Assembly (NCBI GenBank): GCA_964599635.1
Contig: CAZRGM010000011.1
Location: 1-64,000, forward strand
Direction: 5' to 3'
DNA from: WJMT01 sp964599635
GTDB lineage: Bacteria; Acidobacteriota; Aminicenantia; Aminicenantales; Aminicenantaceae
Length of the DNA stretch: 64,000 bases
The notes under the pieces were generated by a model. That model was not told where the DNA came from. It was given only the letters and a program-made list of their open reading frames with translations, and made no database searches. Positions within the stretch are counted from its first letter, which is position 1. Every line of letters starts with the position of its first letter. Shown piece after piece: positions 26,414-35,238 of this stretch. The position numbers and the translations under genes were made by a program.

Positions 26414-27324
26414 CACTCTTCTCCCACGGCTTTGGCAAATAAATCTTCAAGAGAAGTTTGGCTTTTGACAAAATGTCTTATTTGAACATTTTCATCAACG
26501 GCCAGTTTGAATAACTCCATGTAATTCTTTTCAGGGGGCATATATATTTTTATAATCTTATCCTCAGCCCTGTTTATCTTACATCCTAATTTTTCTAATT
26601 TTTTTAAATATTCTTTATCATTTCCATAAATTTTCATTTCATAAAGACTATATTTTATCTGTTTTAACTCACTTATCGTTCCCTGGGCCGCTAATTTCCC
26701 TTCGGATAGGATAACAACATGTGAACAGGCACTCTCGATGTCTGGAAGAATATGAGAGGAAATCAAGACATGGATGTCTTTTTTAGAAGAAATATCCATA
26801 ATAAGCTCTAAAATCTCTTTACGTCCCGATGGATCCAAACCACTCGTGGGCTCATCCAAAAAAATAAGCTTAGGGTCATGGACTACAGCCTGAGCAAGTT
26901 TAAGCCTCTGTTTCATCCCTCCTGAATAAGTTTCGACTTTTCTGTAACGACTCTCCTCAAGTCCAACATAAAAGAGGACTTCATGAGCCCGCTTCATGGC
27001 TTCCTGCTTTGGCATCCCGGAGAGCTCCCCCAAAAAAGAGGTAAAATTCACCGCGTCCATCTCTGGAATAAAGCAGTCATCTTCAGGCATATATCCTACA
27101 TATTTTCTAATTTCTTTCTGCTGATTCCTTATGTCGTATCCAAGCACATGCCCGGTTCCTTTATCAGGAGGAAGAAAACCCAATAAAATACGAATGAGAG
27201 TACTTTTTCCAGCCCCATTGGGTCCCAAAAGACCGATAGCCCCTTCAGGAATTTCTATATTAACATTGTCTAAGGCAAGGATCTTTCCATAACTATATGA
27301 AATGTTTTTGACTTCCGTGATCAT
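26413..27324 (-). CDS. ABC transporter ATPase, first module
   Basis: This 303-residue protein has Walker A GPNGAGKST, signature YSGGMKQRLKLAQA, Walker B LIFLDEPTSGLDPSG and H-loop SSH, with a short C-terminal extension. It is the first gene of a four-gene unit ATPase-permease-ATPase-permease with 1-4 bp junctions. The two ATPases are clear paralogues, so the unit probably arose by duplication and may form one heteromeric exporter. Confidence 0.9.
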   Translation of the reverse strand: MITEVKNISYSYGKILALDNVNIEIPEGAIGLLGPNGAGKSTLIRILLGFLPPDKGTGHVLGYDIRNQQKEIRKYVGYMPEDDCFIPEMDAVNFTSFLGELSGMPKQEAMKRAHEVLFYVGLEESRYRKVETYSGGMKQRLKLAQAVVHDPKLIFLDEPTSGLDPSGRKEILELIMDISSKKDIHVLISSHILPDIESACSHVVILSEGKLAAQGTISELKQIKYSLYEMKIYGNDKEYLKKLEKLGCKINRAEDKIIKIYMPPEKNYMELFKLAVDENVQIRHFVKSQTSLEDLFAKAVGEE

Positions 27325-27402
27325 TGGCTTTATATCTCAGTTCATGTTTTATACACAAATACGAAATTTAAATAAAAAAGTTCTTTTAGAGACTCAATCA
27401 TT

Positions 27403-27437
27403 CTGACCTATTCACAAAAAAATGGCGATGTTTTCAT
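27403..27437 (+). repeat. R1 repeat copy
   Basis: It reads ctgacctattcacaaaaaaa then tggcgatgttttcat, nearly the full R1 consensus. It lies between the mutase stop codon and the start of the ABC operon. Confidence 0.7.
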
Positions 27438-27465
27438 AACTCATGAATAATCCAGATCATTTATA

Positions 27466-29073
27466 TTATTTTATACAGACTTTCCGCCCTTCTCCAAAAA
27501 CAAGAGCCCCATAGGCTTTACTGACTCTATCCCAATTATTTTCTCTATCAAGGGCCCAAAATCTTCCCATAACAGTTGAGAGCTGCCCAAAAGATAACTG
27601 ACGGCACATCTGTTCAACCTTTGAAATATAAATAGCTCCGCTTTCAGGTTTCTCTCCTCTTCTTCCAATAAGTGAGTGCACATATACTCTTTTGAGTCCC
27701 TTTTCTTTGGCTAGTTTAAGTAATGAAAATAAATAATTAATCGTTCCATGAGAACTGTAATGAGAAACAATGCCCAAAAGATGAAGAGGCTTGTTTTCTG
27801 ATTTAGCTTTATCCATAATCTTTAGAAAAACCTTGTTTTTATAAAAACTTCCGTCTGCAATAGAATGATCGATTCTAACTCTATCCAATAAAACTCTTCT
27901 TCCTGCTCCTATATGAAGATGGCCAGCTTCTGAATTCCCCACAGTTCCAGGGGGCATACCCACCGCCTCACCAGAAGCTTTCAGCTCTGTATGGGGATAT
28001 TGATTCCAAAGATGATCAAAGTTCGGGGTCTTAGAAGCGTAAATCATATTCCCCTCCTTTGATTCATTAAGACCCCACCCATCAAGAATCAATAAAAGGA
28101 CTTTCTTTCCCGGTTTTGTTTTTTTGGTCCCCTTAAGTATCAAACTTTTTGCTTTAATTTCAGGAGGACACTGAAGGTCCAACATTTGAAGAATAGTCGG
28201 GGCAATATTAGATAACTCCCCAGAATTTCTCAAACGTATTTCCTGGGGCTGTTTCTCAGAAAAATCAGCTAATATAAAAGGGACTAAATTATTAGTATGG
28301 CCTGTGTTGATAGATCCATCAGGATAAAGCCATTCTTCAACTGTGCCGTGATCTGCAGTGACAATCAGAGTTATGTTATTTTTTTTACAATACTCAAATA
28401 CCTTCCCTAACTCTCTATCCACGGATTCTACTGCTTTTATCACCGCATCCCTCTCTTCTGTATGACCCACCACGTCTGCATTGGCAAAATTCGCAAAAAT
28501 TGCCCTATATTTAGAATCATTGAGTTGAGACAAAATCGCCTCGCAGACCAAATCAACACTCATTTCAGGCTTTTCTGAAAATGATTCTATACCTCCCGGA
28601 GAAGGCACCACTATGCGATGCTCACCCGGAAATACTTTTTCACTTTTCCCATTAAAAAAATAACCAACATGGACAGCTTTCTCAGATTCAGATATCTTAC
28701 AGAACTGAATCCCCGCCTTAGAAATAACTTCCGCAAGAGAGTTCTCCACTCTTCCTTGAGCGGGAAACGCCACTTCGGCTTTCAGACCAGAATGATATTC
28801 GATCATGGTCACAAAATTTAGAAAAGTGTCTTTTTTGACTGGAAACTCAGAAAAATTTCTTTCTGTAAGACTTCTTGTTATCTCAACTTCCCTTTCCCCC
28901 CTTATATCATAAAATATCACAAACTCTCCTTTCTGCATCCTTCCTAGAGGCTTACCATTGGCATCACAGGCAATAATAGGCTCCAGCTCCTCATCTTCCT
29001 GCCCCCTCTTATAGCCATCCAAAACAGCTTGAACCATAGGAAGCCACGCTTTTATACCATCTTCTGTTTTCAT
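27466..29073 (-). CDS. gpmI: Cofactor-independent phosphoglycerate mutase with circularly permuted domain order
   Basis: The enzyme interconverts 3- and 2-phosphoglycerate. All parts of the family are present, but the order is swapped. Residues 1-313 match the second part of the canonical protein: EKAVHVGYFFNG at 131, NADVVGHT at 198, ADHG at 240, HT at 259. A Lys-rich linker (about 314-323) follows. Residues 324-535 match the canonical N-terminal part: LLLILDGWG, GNSEAGHLHIGAGR with the phosphorylated Ser 381, His 466, GRFWALDR. In-frame TGA directly precedes the ATG, with AAAGGA as ribosome site. The canonical DGRD substrate motif reads GRRG, losing one substrate-contact Asp. Family certain; activity unproven. 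Confidence 0.88.
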   Translation of the reverse strand: MKTEDGIKAWLPMVQAVLDGYKRGQEDEELEPIIACDANGKPLGRMQKGEFVIFYDIRGEREVEITRSLTERNFSEFPVKKDTFLNFVTMIEYHSGLKAEVAFPAQGRVENSLAEVISKAGIQFCKISESEKAVHVGYFFNGKSEKVFPGEHRIVVPSPGGIESFSEKPEMSVDLVCEAILSQLNDSKYRAIFANFANADVVGHTEERDAVIKAVESVDRELGKVFEYCKKNNITLIVTADHGTVEEWLYPDGSINTGHTNNLVPFILADFSEKQPQEIRLRNSGELSNIAPTILQMLDLQCPPEIKAKSLILKGTKKTKPGKKVLLLILDGWGLNESKEGNMIYASKTPNFDHLWNQYPHTELKASGEAVGMPPGTVGNSEAGHLHIGAGRRVLLDRVRIDHSIADGSFYKNKVFLKIMDKAKSENKPLHLLGIVSHYSSHGTINYLFSLLKLAKEKGLKRVYVHSLIGRRGEKPESGAIYISKVEQMCRQLSFGQLSTVMGRFWALDRENNWDRVSKAYGALVFGEGRKVCIK

Positions 29074-29106
29074 TCAAATTTCCTTTGGATATGAATATGA
29101 AAAAAT

Positions 29107-29135
29107 ACTATAGAATCGTAAATCGGACTTGTCAA
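29107..29135 (-). promoter_or_regulatory. Promoter of the permuted gpmI gene
   Basis: Minus strand TTGACA (29130-29135), 17 bp, TATAGT (29107-29112), about 34 bp before the ATG. It is one of the best promoters in the window and shows the permuted gene has its own intact 5' end. Confidence 0.7.
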
Positions 29136-29174
29136 ATCAAAATGAAATTTGGATGCCATTCAAAAACATTAGTA

Positions 29175-29215
29175 AAGGAAAGGATATGGGATTCCTTATC
29201 CCATATCCTTTCCTT
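29175..29215. terminator. Perfect 18-bp hairpin between the M23 peptidase and gpmI
   Basis: Arms 29175-29192 (aaggaaaggatatgggat) and 29198-29215 are exact complements around a 5-nt loop. On the minus strand TTTTT follows about 8 nt after the stem, so it may end the M23 transcript. The T-run is too far for a classic terminator. Just beside it (29143-29155) tgaaatttggatg matches the end of R2 copy B. Confidence 0.4.
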
Positions 29216-29309
29216 AACTCAGCAACTAAGACTCGTGAATAAGTATGATGTAAATTGAAAACATTGACTGCACACGATCAATTTCACTGTAGCGGGGGCA
29301 CAACCTTGA

Positions 29310-30245
29310 TTATTCGAAGTTAAGGTTTAATAGGGCGTTGGGATCGACTCGACTCCCTTTGATCCTAATGCTCCAGTGGAGATGAGGACCTGTGACTCTC
29401 CCTGTGGCACCGATTTTCCCAATAATTTCTCCTTTTCCCACATCCTGACCGCTTGACACCATTATTTCTGAAAAATGGCAGTATAATGAAAAAACACCCA
29501 ATCCATGATCAATGATCACCGTTTTCCCCGCAAAATAAAGCTGACTTGCGAGGACAACTCGTCCTGAATTGGAAGCTTTAACCGGTGTCCCCGTCAGCGC
29601 GGCAATATCTACCCCACTGTGTTGGGAACGGGGTTTGTTATTAAAAACCCTCCTCTCCCCAAAATTTGGAAATATTTTACCCTGTACAGGAAGAATAAAA
29701 TCTCCATGGATAAACCATTCTGGAGAATATATATTATAGATCGCTCTGGTTAACTCAGCTTCCCGACTTATCCTTTCCAATAAATCCTTGGGAGGTGTCA
29801 CATAATCTTCTTTGACCCACAATTTTTTGACAGGAAACTGTTTGGGTTTGATATGAATATCCATTTCTTTTTTTTCAATACTCCCGTCCTGCCTATATAT
29901 ATAGACTTCCAGAAGATGAGTTCCCGTTTTAACTGCTAAATCCAAGCCTATTAAACAAATAAAAAGATCTTCTTTTTCTGCACATATATATTTTTCATTT
30001 AGAAACTTTAAGTGCGCAGATTTTATCAAAGGTCTTTTCTTTATAGAGACCTTTATGACTTCTCCAGGCACAAGATCTCGATGTTCAATTCTTAAAACAT
30101 CACCAGGTAGGGATCCATCTTCTTTTTCCTGAAAAGCTGACCCTGCTGAAAAAAATCCAATCAACACGAACAAAGCAATAACGACCCTGACTCTTATCAG
30201 CATCTCCTTTTTTAAGGACACTCCTTCTTTAGAAATTTTTTTCAC
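29310..30245 (-). CDS. M23-family metallopeptidase (predicted cell-wall endopeptidase)
   Basis: This 311-residue protein has an N-terminal hydrophobic signal (VVIALFVLIGFFSAGSAF), a beta-rich middle and a C-terminal LytM/M23 domain with HSGVDIA and HLHW as zinc ligands. It should cut peptidoglycan cross-bridges in the periplasm. The long frame starts at GTG. An ATG 14 codons in (30203) has AAGGAG too close, so the start is uncertain. It sits downstream of waaA. Confidence 0.85.
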   Translation of the reverse strand: MKKISKEGVSLKKEMLIRVRVVIALFVLIGFFSAGSAFQEKEDGSLPGDVLRIEHRDLVPGEVIKVSIKKRPLIKSAHLKFLNEKYICAEKEDLFICLIGLDLAVKTGTHLLEVYIYRQDGSIEKKEMDIHIKPKQFPVKKLWVKEDYVTPPKDLLERISREAELTRAIYNIYSPEWFIHGDFILPVQGKIFPNFGERRVFNNKPRSQHSGVDIAALTGTPVKASNSGRVVLASQLYFAGKTVIIDHGLGVFSLYCHFSEIMVSSGQDVGKGEIIGKIGATGRVTGPHLHWSIRIKGSRVDPNALLNLNFE

Positions 30246-30280
30246 TTTTTTATTTCTCTTTCATCTATTTCATTTCTTTT

Positions 30281-30300
30281 AACCTATTCATAAAAAAATA
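30281..30300 (+). repeat. Degenerate R1 repeat fragment
   Basis: The twenty bases aacctattcataaaaaaata match the left half of R1; the right half is missing. It lies between waaA and the M23 gene. Confidence 0.5.
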
Positions 30301-30305
30301 GGACT

Positions 30306-31583
30306 TTATGAAAAAGACGCCTTCATCATATCTTCAATAGCCTGGAGTGTTCTTCTTGTGGCCCCTTGGATTGAATTCAATGTCTGTTTTGCTCTTTCAC
30401 CCATGTGAATCCTCATCTCCTCATCACTAAAAATAAAAAGTTGGATCAAATCTATTTCATTTTTGACGACTTGAGCCCCACCAGATCTGACAAATAAATC
30501 TGCAAAATAAGCAAAATTTTCCATATGGGGCCCAAAAAAGACAGGCTTGCTGTAAAAAGCCGGCTCAAGAAGATTCTGTCCCCCTAAAGGCACCAAACTC
30601 CCCCCTATATACGCACTATCGGACACCGCATAGATCCGAGCCAGCTCCCCTAAAGTATCGACAATCAACACGTCCCACTCTTCTTCCGAAGGAAGGCGCG
30701 TCTTCCGGGCTGCTTTTAAACCTAACTTCTCACAAGTACTCATTATCTCTCCCACTCTTTCCATGTGTCTCGGAGCTATAACAAACTTAATTTCTTTTCT
30801 CCTCTTTAAGGCTTTTGAAAAAGCAGTGAGCAGGATTTTGTCTTCCCCTTTTCGGGTGCTCCCTGCTACCACTATTTTGTATTGATCAGGAATACTGAGC
30901 TGCTGCTTCAGCTCATTCACTTCTTTTTCTGAAAGCTCTTCTAAATTGACTTCAGCTTTTAAATTCCCTGCCACCCTGATTCCATGGGAATCACCAATGA
31001 TCTTTTCCAACCTTTCTTTGTCCTTCTCAGTCTGCACCAAAAAAAGATCAATGCTGTCTAAAATTTTTTTTGTAACCACTTTAAAAGCACGGTATCTTCT
31101 ATAAGAACAGGATGAAATCCGACCGTTTATAAGCAAAACCCCATGAGCAACTCTTTGGGCTTCTCTCATCAAATTAGGCCAAAACTCGGATTCAGTGAGA
31201 ATAAACAAAGAGGGCTTGATGATATTAAAAAATTTTTTGACGATAAGCTTGAAATCAATAGGGACATAAAACAATTCATCCACATCTTTTAGTTTTTCCT
31301 CCGCAACTTTGAAGCCGGAATAGGTCAATGTTGAAAAATAAAGTGCCCAATCAGGATGTTTCTTTTTGATATTTTTAACAAGATTCTGTAAGGACATCAC
31401 TTCTCCAACCGAAACCGCATGAATCCATAGGGACCTCTGCGGTCTCCTCGATAGAGAAACACGAATGCCCAATCTTTCTGAAAGATGAAGCCTTTCTCTT
31501 TTAAGCAGCCTCGATTTTATGAAATAAACAGGAAAATAGAGACATAAAGCCATCAACAAAAAAAATGAATAAATCAAGTACAT
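30306..31583 (-). CDS. waaA: 3-deoxy-D-manno-octulosonic acid transferase
   Basis: WaaA adds Kdo to the lipid A precursor at the inner membrane. This 425-residue protein has an N-terminal membrane anchor (YLIYSFFLLMALCLYFPVYF), the acceptor-domain block LFILTESEFWPNL, NGRISSCSYRRY, and the donor-domain GSTRKGEDK and GGQNLLEPA. With lpxB at 36247 it shows the host makes lipopolysaccharide or at least Kdo-lipid A. Confidence 0.92.
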   Translation of the reverse strand: MYLIYSFFLLMALCLYFPVYFIKSRLLKRERLHLSERLGIRVSLSRRPQRSLWIHAVSVGEVMSLQNLVKNIKKKHPDWALYFSTLTYSGFKVAEEKLKDVDELFYVPIDFKLIVKKFFNIIKPSLFILTESEFWPNLMREAQRVAHGVLLINGRISSCSYRRYRAFKVVTKKILDSIDLFLVQTEKDKERLEKIIGDSHGIRVAGNLKAEVNLEELSEKEVNELKQQLSIPDQYKIVVAGSTRKGEDKILLTAFSKALKRRKEIKFVIAPRHMERVGEIMSTCEKLGLKAARKTRLPSEEEWDVLIVDTLGELARIYAVSDSAYIGGSLVPLGGQNLLEPAFYSKPVFFGPHMENFAYFADLFVRSGGAQVVKNEIDLIQLFIFSDEEMRIHMGERAKQTLNSIQGATRRTLQAIEDMMKASFS

Positions 31584-31764
31584 TTCTAAAATATATAGAA
31601 TTTCTTATGGATAGTCCAGAACAAGGTATTTATTTTTATTTTAATTTCTGATATCCTAAAGGACCGTTCTGAATATTTCCCACAAAAGAGGGAATAAAGA
31701 GCAGAGAAATTTATATAAAGATATTTAACTCTATTCAAAATATCAAGGAGGACTTGAATTCAAT

Positions 31765-32184
31765 ATGAATAAAGAGGAAAAGAAAGAAGAACAAAAAGAC
31801 AAAGAAAAAACTAAAAAAGCTACTCAGGAAGAAAAAGAAAAAAAAGAAACCAAAGAAGATAAAAAGGCGGAAGAAAAGTCCAAAGTTGAAAAAGAATCTA
31901 AAGCCAAGGATAAAATAGAAAAAACAGAAAAGAAAGAAGCTGAGAAAAAGGAAAAAGAGCCCCCTAAACAAGAAAAAAAACCTGAGGAAGAAAAAAAAGA
32001 GGCCCCTCCTCTTAAGAAAAAAAAGGTTAACAAAATGACATTGGCTGAAGTTGAAGCAAAATTAAAATACGTTGAAGAAAAAATGGGAGGGCTTAAATCC
32101 AAATATGCCCAGCATCTTCTCATCCGAAAAGAAGTCTTGACTTCCCAAAAAGAAAACAAATCCCTTAAAAAACAAAAAGAATAA
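31765..32184 (+). CDS. Lys/Glu-rich low-complexity protein
   Basis: This 139-residue protein is almost only Lys and Glu over its first 90 residues, then has a normal-looking helical tail (MTLAEVEAKLKYVEEKMGGL). AAGGAGG lies upstream but 13 nt from the ATG, a long gap. It stands just before rpsO-pnp. The Phe-rich frames on the other strand are mirror artefacts. Function not recognised; a disordered nucleic-acid or ribosome-associated protein is conceivable. Confidence 0.6.
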   Translation: MNKEEKKEEQKDKEKTKKATQEEKEKKETKEDKKAEEKSKVEKESKAKDKIEKTEKKEAEKKEKEPPKQEKKPEEEKKEAPPLKKKKVNKMTLAEVEAKLKYVEEKMGGLKSKYAQHLLIRKEVLTSQKENKSLKKQKE

Positions 32185-32197
32185 AATCTAAAAATTA

Positions 32198-32226
32198 TTT
32201 ACATTTTTGACGTTTTCTGTTAGTAT
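32198..32226 (+). promoter_or_regulatory. Candidate promoter of rpsO-pnp
   Basis: TTTACA (32198-32203), 17 bp, TAGTAT (32221-32226), about 29 bp before the GTG start of rpsO. Confidence 0.4.
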
Positions 32227-32254
32227 AAAAAACTCATTTTAAGGAGAAAAACTT

Positions 32255-32521
32255 GTGTTGGATAAAGAAGAAAAAGCTAAAATCATAAACGATTTTAAAA
32301 TAAAATCTAAAGATTCAGGATCCCCTGAAGTTCAGATTGCGTTGATCACTCATCGGATTGAACAGCTGACTCAACATTTTTCAGCTCATAAAAAAGATTT
32401 TCACTCTAAACAAGGTCTGCTCAAATTAGTAGGCCAAAGAAAAGATCTCCTCAGCTATCTAAAAAATAAAGATATCAACCGCTACAACAAAATTATTAAA
32501 AAGTTAAACATTAGAAAATAA
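32255..32521 (+). CDS. rpsO: 30S ribosomal protein S15
   Basis: This 88-residue primary-binding ribosomal protein of the small-subunit platform has typical blocks SGSPEVQIALITHRI, HSKQGLLKLVGQR and LLSYLKNKD. The start is GTG at 32255 with AAGGAG 9 nt upstream. It sits directly before pnp, the classic bacterial rpsO-pnp arrangement. Confidence 0.97.
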   Translation: MLDKEEKAKIINDFKIKSKDSGSPEVQIALITHRIEQLTQHFSAHKKDFHSKQGLLKLVGQRKDLLSYLKNKDINRYNKIIKKLNIRK

Positions 32522-32541
32522 CAGCATCATAAAGGAAAACC

Positions 32542-34716
32542 ATGCCATACCACAAAATTAGTCTTGAAATAGGAGGACGTGAACTCCTTATCGAAATCAA
32601 TAAACTTGCAAAACAGGCCGATGGCTCTGCAGTGCTCCGATACGGGGATACAGTTCTCTTTGTTTCCGCATGTTCAAAAAAAGAAAAGGATGAAAGCAAA
32701 TCTTTTCTTCCTCTCATCGTCGATTATAGAGAAAATACATATGCAGCAGGGAAAATACCAGGAGGATTTTTCAAAAGAGAGGGCAGGCCTACAGACAGAG
32801 AAATTCTTTTGAGCAGGCTTATAGACAGACCCATACGTCCTTTATTTCCTGAAAATTATTTTAACGAAACTCAGGTTATAGCGAGGCTACTGTCAGCTGA
32901 CATTGAAAACGAAGCAGATACCCTTGGGATCATAGGAGCCTCTGCGGCTCTCTATTTCTCAGAGATCCCTTTTACCTCCCCTATTGGAGCTGTCAAAGTA
33001 GGGCTTATTGACGGAAAATTAACCATAAATCCCCCTAAAAGTGAACTGGATGAATCTCCCTTAGACATGGCCGTCGTCGGTAATGAAGAAGGGATTGTGG
33101 TGATCGAAGCAGGGGCAGACCAAGTGAGTGAGGAAATAATAATCGAAGCCTGCCAGATCGTTCAAGAGCCTATAAAAAAGATAATCGACGCCCAAATAGA
33201 ACTTTTTAACCAATTGGACATAAAGAAACAAGAAATAACTCCCAAAATTATGAATCAGTCAAAATATGACTCCATAAAACAAAAAATTAACCCTCTTCTT
33301 AAAGACGCCGTGAGAACCGAAAATCAGTCGGAAAGAAAAAAAAGGCTCGATCAGATACAAAATTCTCTTTTAAAGGACCTCCCTGAAGATGATGAAAAAG
33401 AAACTAATGAAATAAAGGAAATTTTCAATAATATACTGAAAGATTTTGTCCGTTCTTCCATAATAAAAGAAAAGATCAGACCCGATGGAAGAAAATTTGA
33501 TGAAATCAGACCCATCTCAATTGAAACAGGAATGCTTCCCCGAACGCACGGCTCAGCTCTCTTCACTAGAGGTGAGACCCAAAGCCTCTGTACAGTAACT
33601 CTAGGTACATTTGAAGACACCCAAACCATTGACGGTCTCGGTGAAGAAAGTGAAAAAAAATTTATGGTTCACTATAATTTCCCTCCTTTCAGTGTCGGGG
33701 AAGTCGCTTTTTTACGAGGCCCAGGAAGAAGAGAGATAGGGCATGGAGCCCTCGCTGAAAAAGCTATTCTGCGGTCAGTCCCCAAAGATGACGGAGATTT
33801 TCCCTATACCATAAGACTAGTCTCTGACATTTTAGAATCAAATGGTTCCTCTTCTATGGCCACAGTGTGTGGAGGAGTTCTTGCCTTAATGGACGCTGGA
33901 GTTCCCTTATCTATGACCGTTGCAGGAATAGCTATAGGCCTGATTTCCCAAGACAATCATCAAATCTTACTAACCGATATAGCTGGGTTTGAAGACCATT
34001 TCGGAGACATGGATCTCAAAGTTGCGGGCACAGAAAAGGGCATTACCGCTATTCAGATGGACTTAAAAATACCTTCTTTGCCTCTTGATGTTCTTTTAGA
34101 AGGACTCAAAAAAGCTAAAGAAGCAAGAATCAAAGTCTTAGAAAAAATGAAAGAGTATCTCCCCGCATCACGCCCTGATATTTCCCCTTATGCTCCCCGT
34201 ATTTTAAATATTTATATCAATCCGACTAAAGTAGGCGAAGTTATTGGACCTTCAGGAAAAATCATAAAGAAAATCATTTCTGAAACCAAAGCAAAAATAG
34301 ACATAGAAGAATCAGGAAAAATCACCATTGCCTCACCAAATATGGAGGCTGTCAAAAAAGCAGAAAAAATGATTAAAGACATCGCCGAAGAACCCGAAGT
34401 CGGAAAAATTTATGAGGGAAAAGTAGTGAGAATCGAAGATTATGGAGCCTTTGTGCAAATCCTGCCCAATACAGACGGACTTCTTCATATTTCTGAGGTC
34501 TCCCATCAGCACATTAAGAATATACGTGATGTTCTTAAACTGGGTCAGGTTATAAGAGTCAAAGTCACTGCCATTGATGATAAAAACAGAGTTCGATTGA
34601 GTAAGAAAATATTAGATAACCATAGAGATTCATCTAAAGAGAACAGAGACAAAAAATATAAAGATTATCATAAACCTTATCATAAAAAAAATAATAGAAA
34701 AAAAGACCGGTTCTAA
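32542..34716 (+). CDS. pnp: Polyribonucleotide nucleotidyltransferase
   Basis: PNPase degrades RNA 3' to 5' using phosphate. This 724-residue protein has two RNase PH-like domains (IRPDGRKFDEIRPI starts the second), then a KH domain (GEVIGPSGKIIKKI) and an S1 domain (GAFVQILPNTDGLLHISEV), and ends in a basic tail. Length and order are standard. It starts 20 bp after rpsO. Confidence 0.97.
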   Translation: MPYHKISLEIGGRELLIEINKLAKQADGSAVLRYGDTVLFVSACSKKEKDESKSFLPLIVDYRENTYAAGKIPGGFFKREGRPTDREILLSRLIDRPIRPLFPENYFNETQVIARLLSADIENEADTLGIIGASAALYFSEIPFTSPIGAVKVGLIDGKLTINPPKSELDESPLDMAVVGNEEGIVVIEAGADQVSEEIIIEACQIVQEPIKKIIDAQIELFNQLDIKKQEITPKIMNQSKYDSIKQKINPLLKDAVRTENQSERKKRLDQIQNSLLKDLPEDDEKETNEIKEIFNNILKDFVRSSIIKEKIRPDGRKFDEIRPISIETGMLPRTHGSALFTRGETQSLCTVTLGTFEDTQTIDGLGEESEKKFMVHYNFPPFSVGEVAFLRGPGRREIGHGALAEKAILRSVPKDDGDFPYTIRLVSDILESNGSSSMATVCGGVLALMDAGVPLSMTVAGIAIGLISQDNHQILLTDIAGFEDHFGDMDLKVAGTEKGITAIQMDLKIPSLPLDVLLEGLKKAKEARIKVLEKMKEYLPASRPDISPYAPRILNIYINPTKVGEVIGPSGKIIKKIISETKAKIDIEESGKITIASPNMEAVKKAEKMIKDIAEEPEVGKIYEGKVVRIEDYGAFVQILPNTDGLLHISEVSHQHIKNIRDVLKLGQVIRVKVTAIDDKNRVRLSKKILDNHRDSSKENRDKKYKDYHKPYHKKNNRKKDRF

Positions 34717-34731
34717 TAAATATTCAAGACA

Positions 34732-35238
34732 ATGAACTGGTGTATAAAGATGATCTCTTCTTTTAGAGGAAAAAATGGCTTCACTCTGATTGAGATGTTG
34801 GTCACATTGACTATTGTCTCAATCCTCGCTGCCAGCACAATCCCTCTGGCCAAAATCGCAGTGAAACGTCAAAAAGAAATCGAGCTTCGTCGAAATCTTC
34901 GCATAATAAGAACCGCACTTGATGAATACAAAAAACTCTCTGACGAAAATAAAATAGAAGTCGAAGAAGATACTTATGGTTATCCACCGGATCTCGAAAC
35001 TTTAGTCATAGGAGTCGAACTTAAATCAAACGATGATAAAGAAGAAGAGGGGGAAGAAAAAATAAAAAAATTTCTGAGACGCATCCCTAAAGATCCTCTG
35101 ACAAAAGACGGCGAATGGGGATTTCGTTCCTATCAAGACGATTATGACTCAGAGACATGGGGGGGGGGAAATGTTTATGACATCTACTCAAAAAGTTCGG
35201 GAACAGCTATTGATGGCACAAAATACAAGGACTGGTAA
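34732..35238 (+). CDS. Type II secretion/type IV pilin-like pseudopilin 1
   Basis: This 168-residue protein has the prepilin motif KNGFTLIEMLVTLTIVSILAA near residue 15, with cleavage expected after Gly and the conserved Glu at mature position 5. The C-terminal part has the GspG-like pattern YGYPPDLETLV and RIPKDPLTK. It starts 15 bp after pnp. No secretin, ATPase or prepilin peptidase gene is nearby. Confidence 0.85.
   Translation: MNWCIKMISSFRGKNGFTLIEMLVTLTIVSILAASTIPLAKIAVKRQKEIELRRNLRIIRTALDEYKKLSDENKIEVEEDTYGYPPDLETLVIGVELKSNDDKEEEGEEKIKKFLRRIPKDPLTKDGEWGFRSYQDDYDSETWGGGNVYDIYSKSSGTAIDGTKYKDW

Noticed and set aside
27466..29073. Assembly chimera as the source of the swapped mutase halves
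   Set aside because: One unbroken frame, in-frame stop before the ATG, own promoter, exact tiling of the fold and a short designed-looking linker all speak for a real gene. Raw reads would still be useful.
31735..32159. Phe-rich open frames on the minus strand
   Set aside because: They are the complement of a Lys/Glu-rich gene; AAA and GAA codons read backwards give TTT and TTC. No ribosome site.
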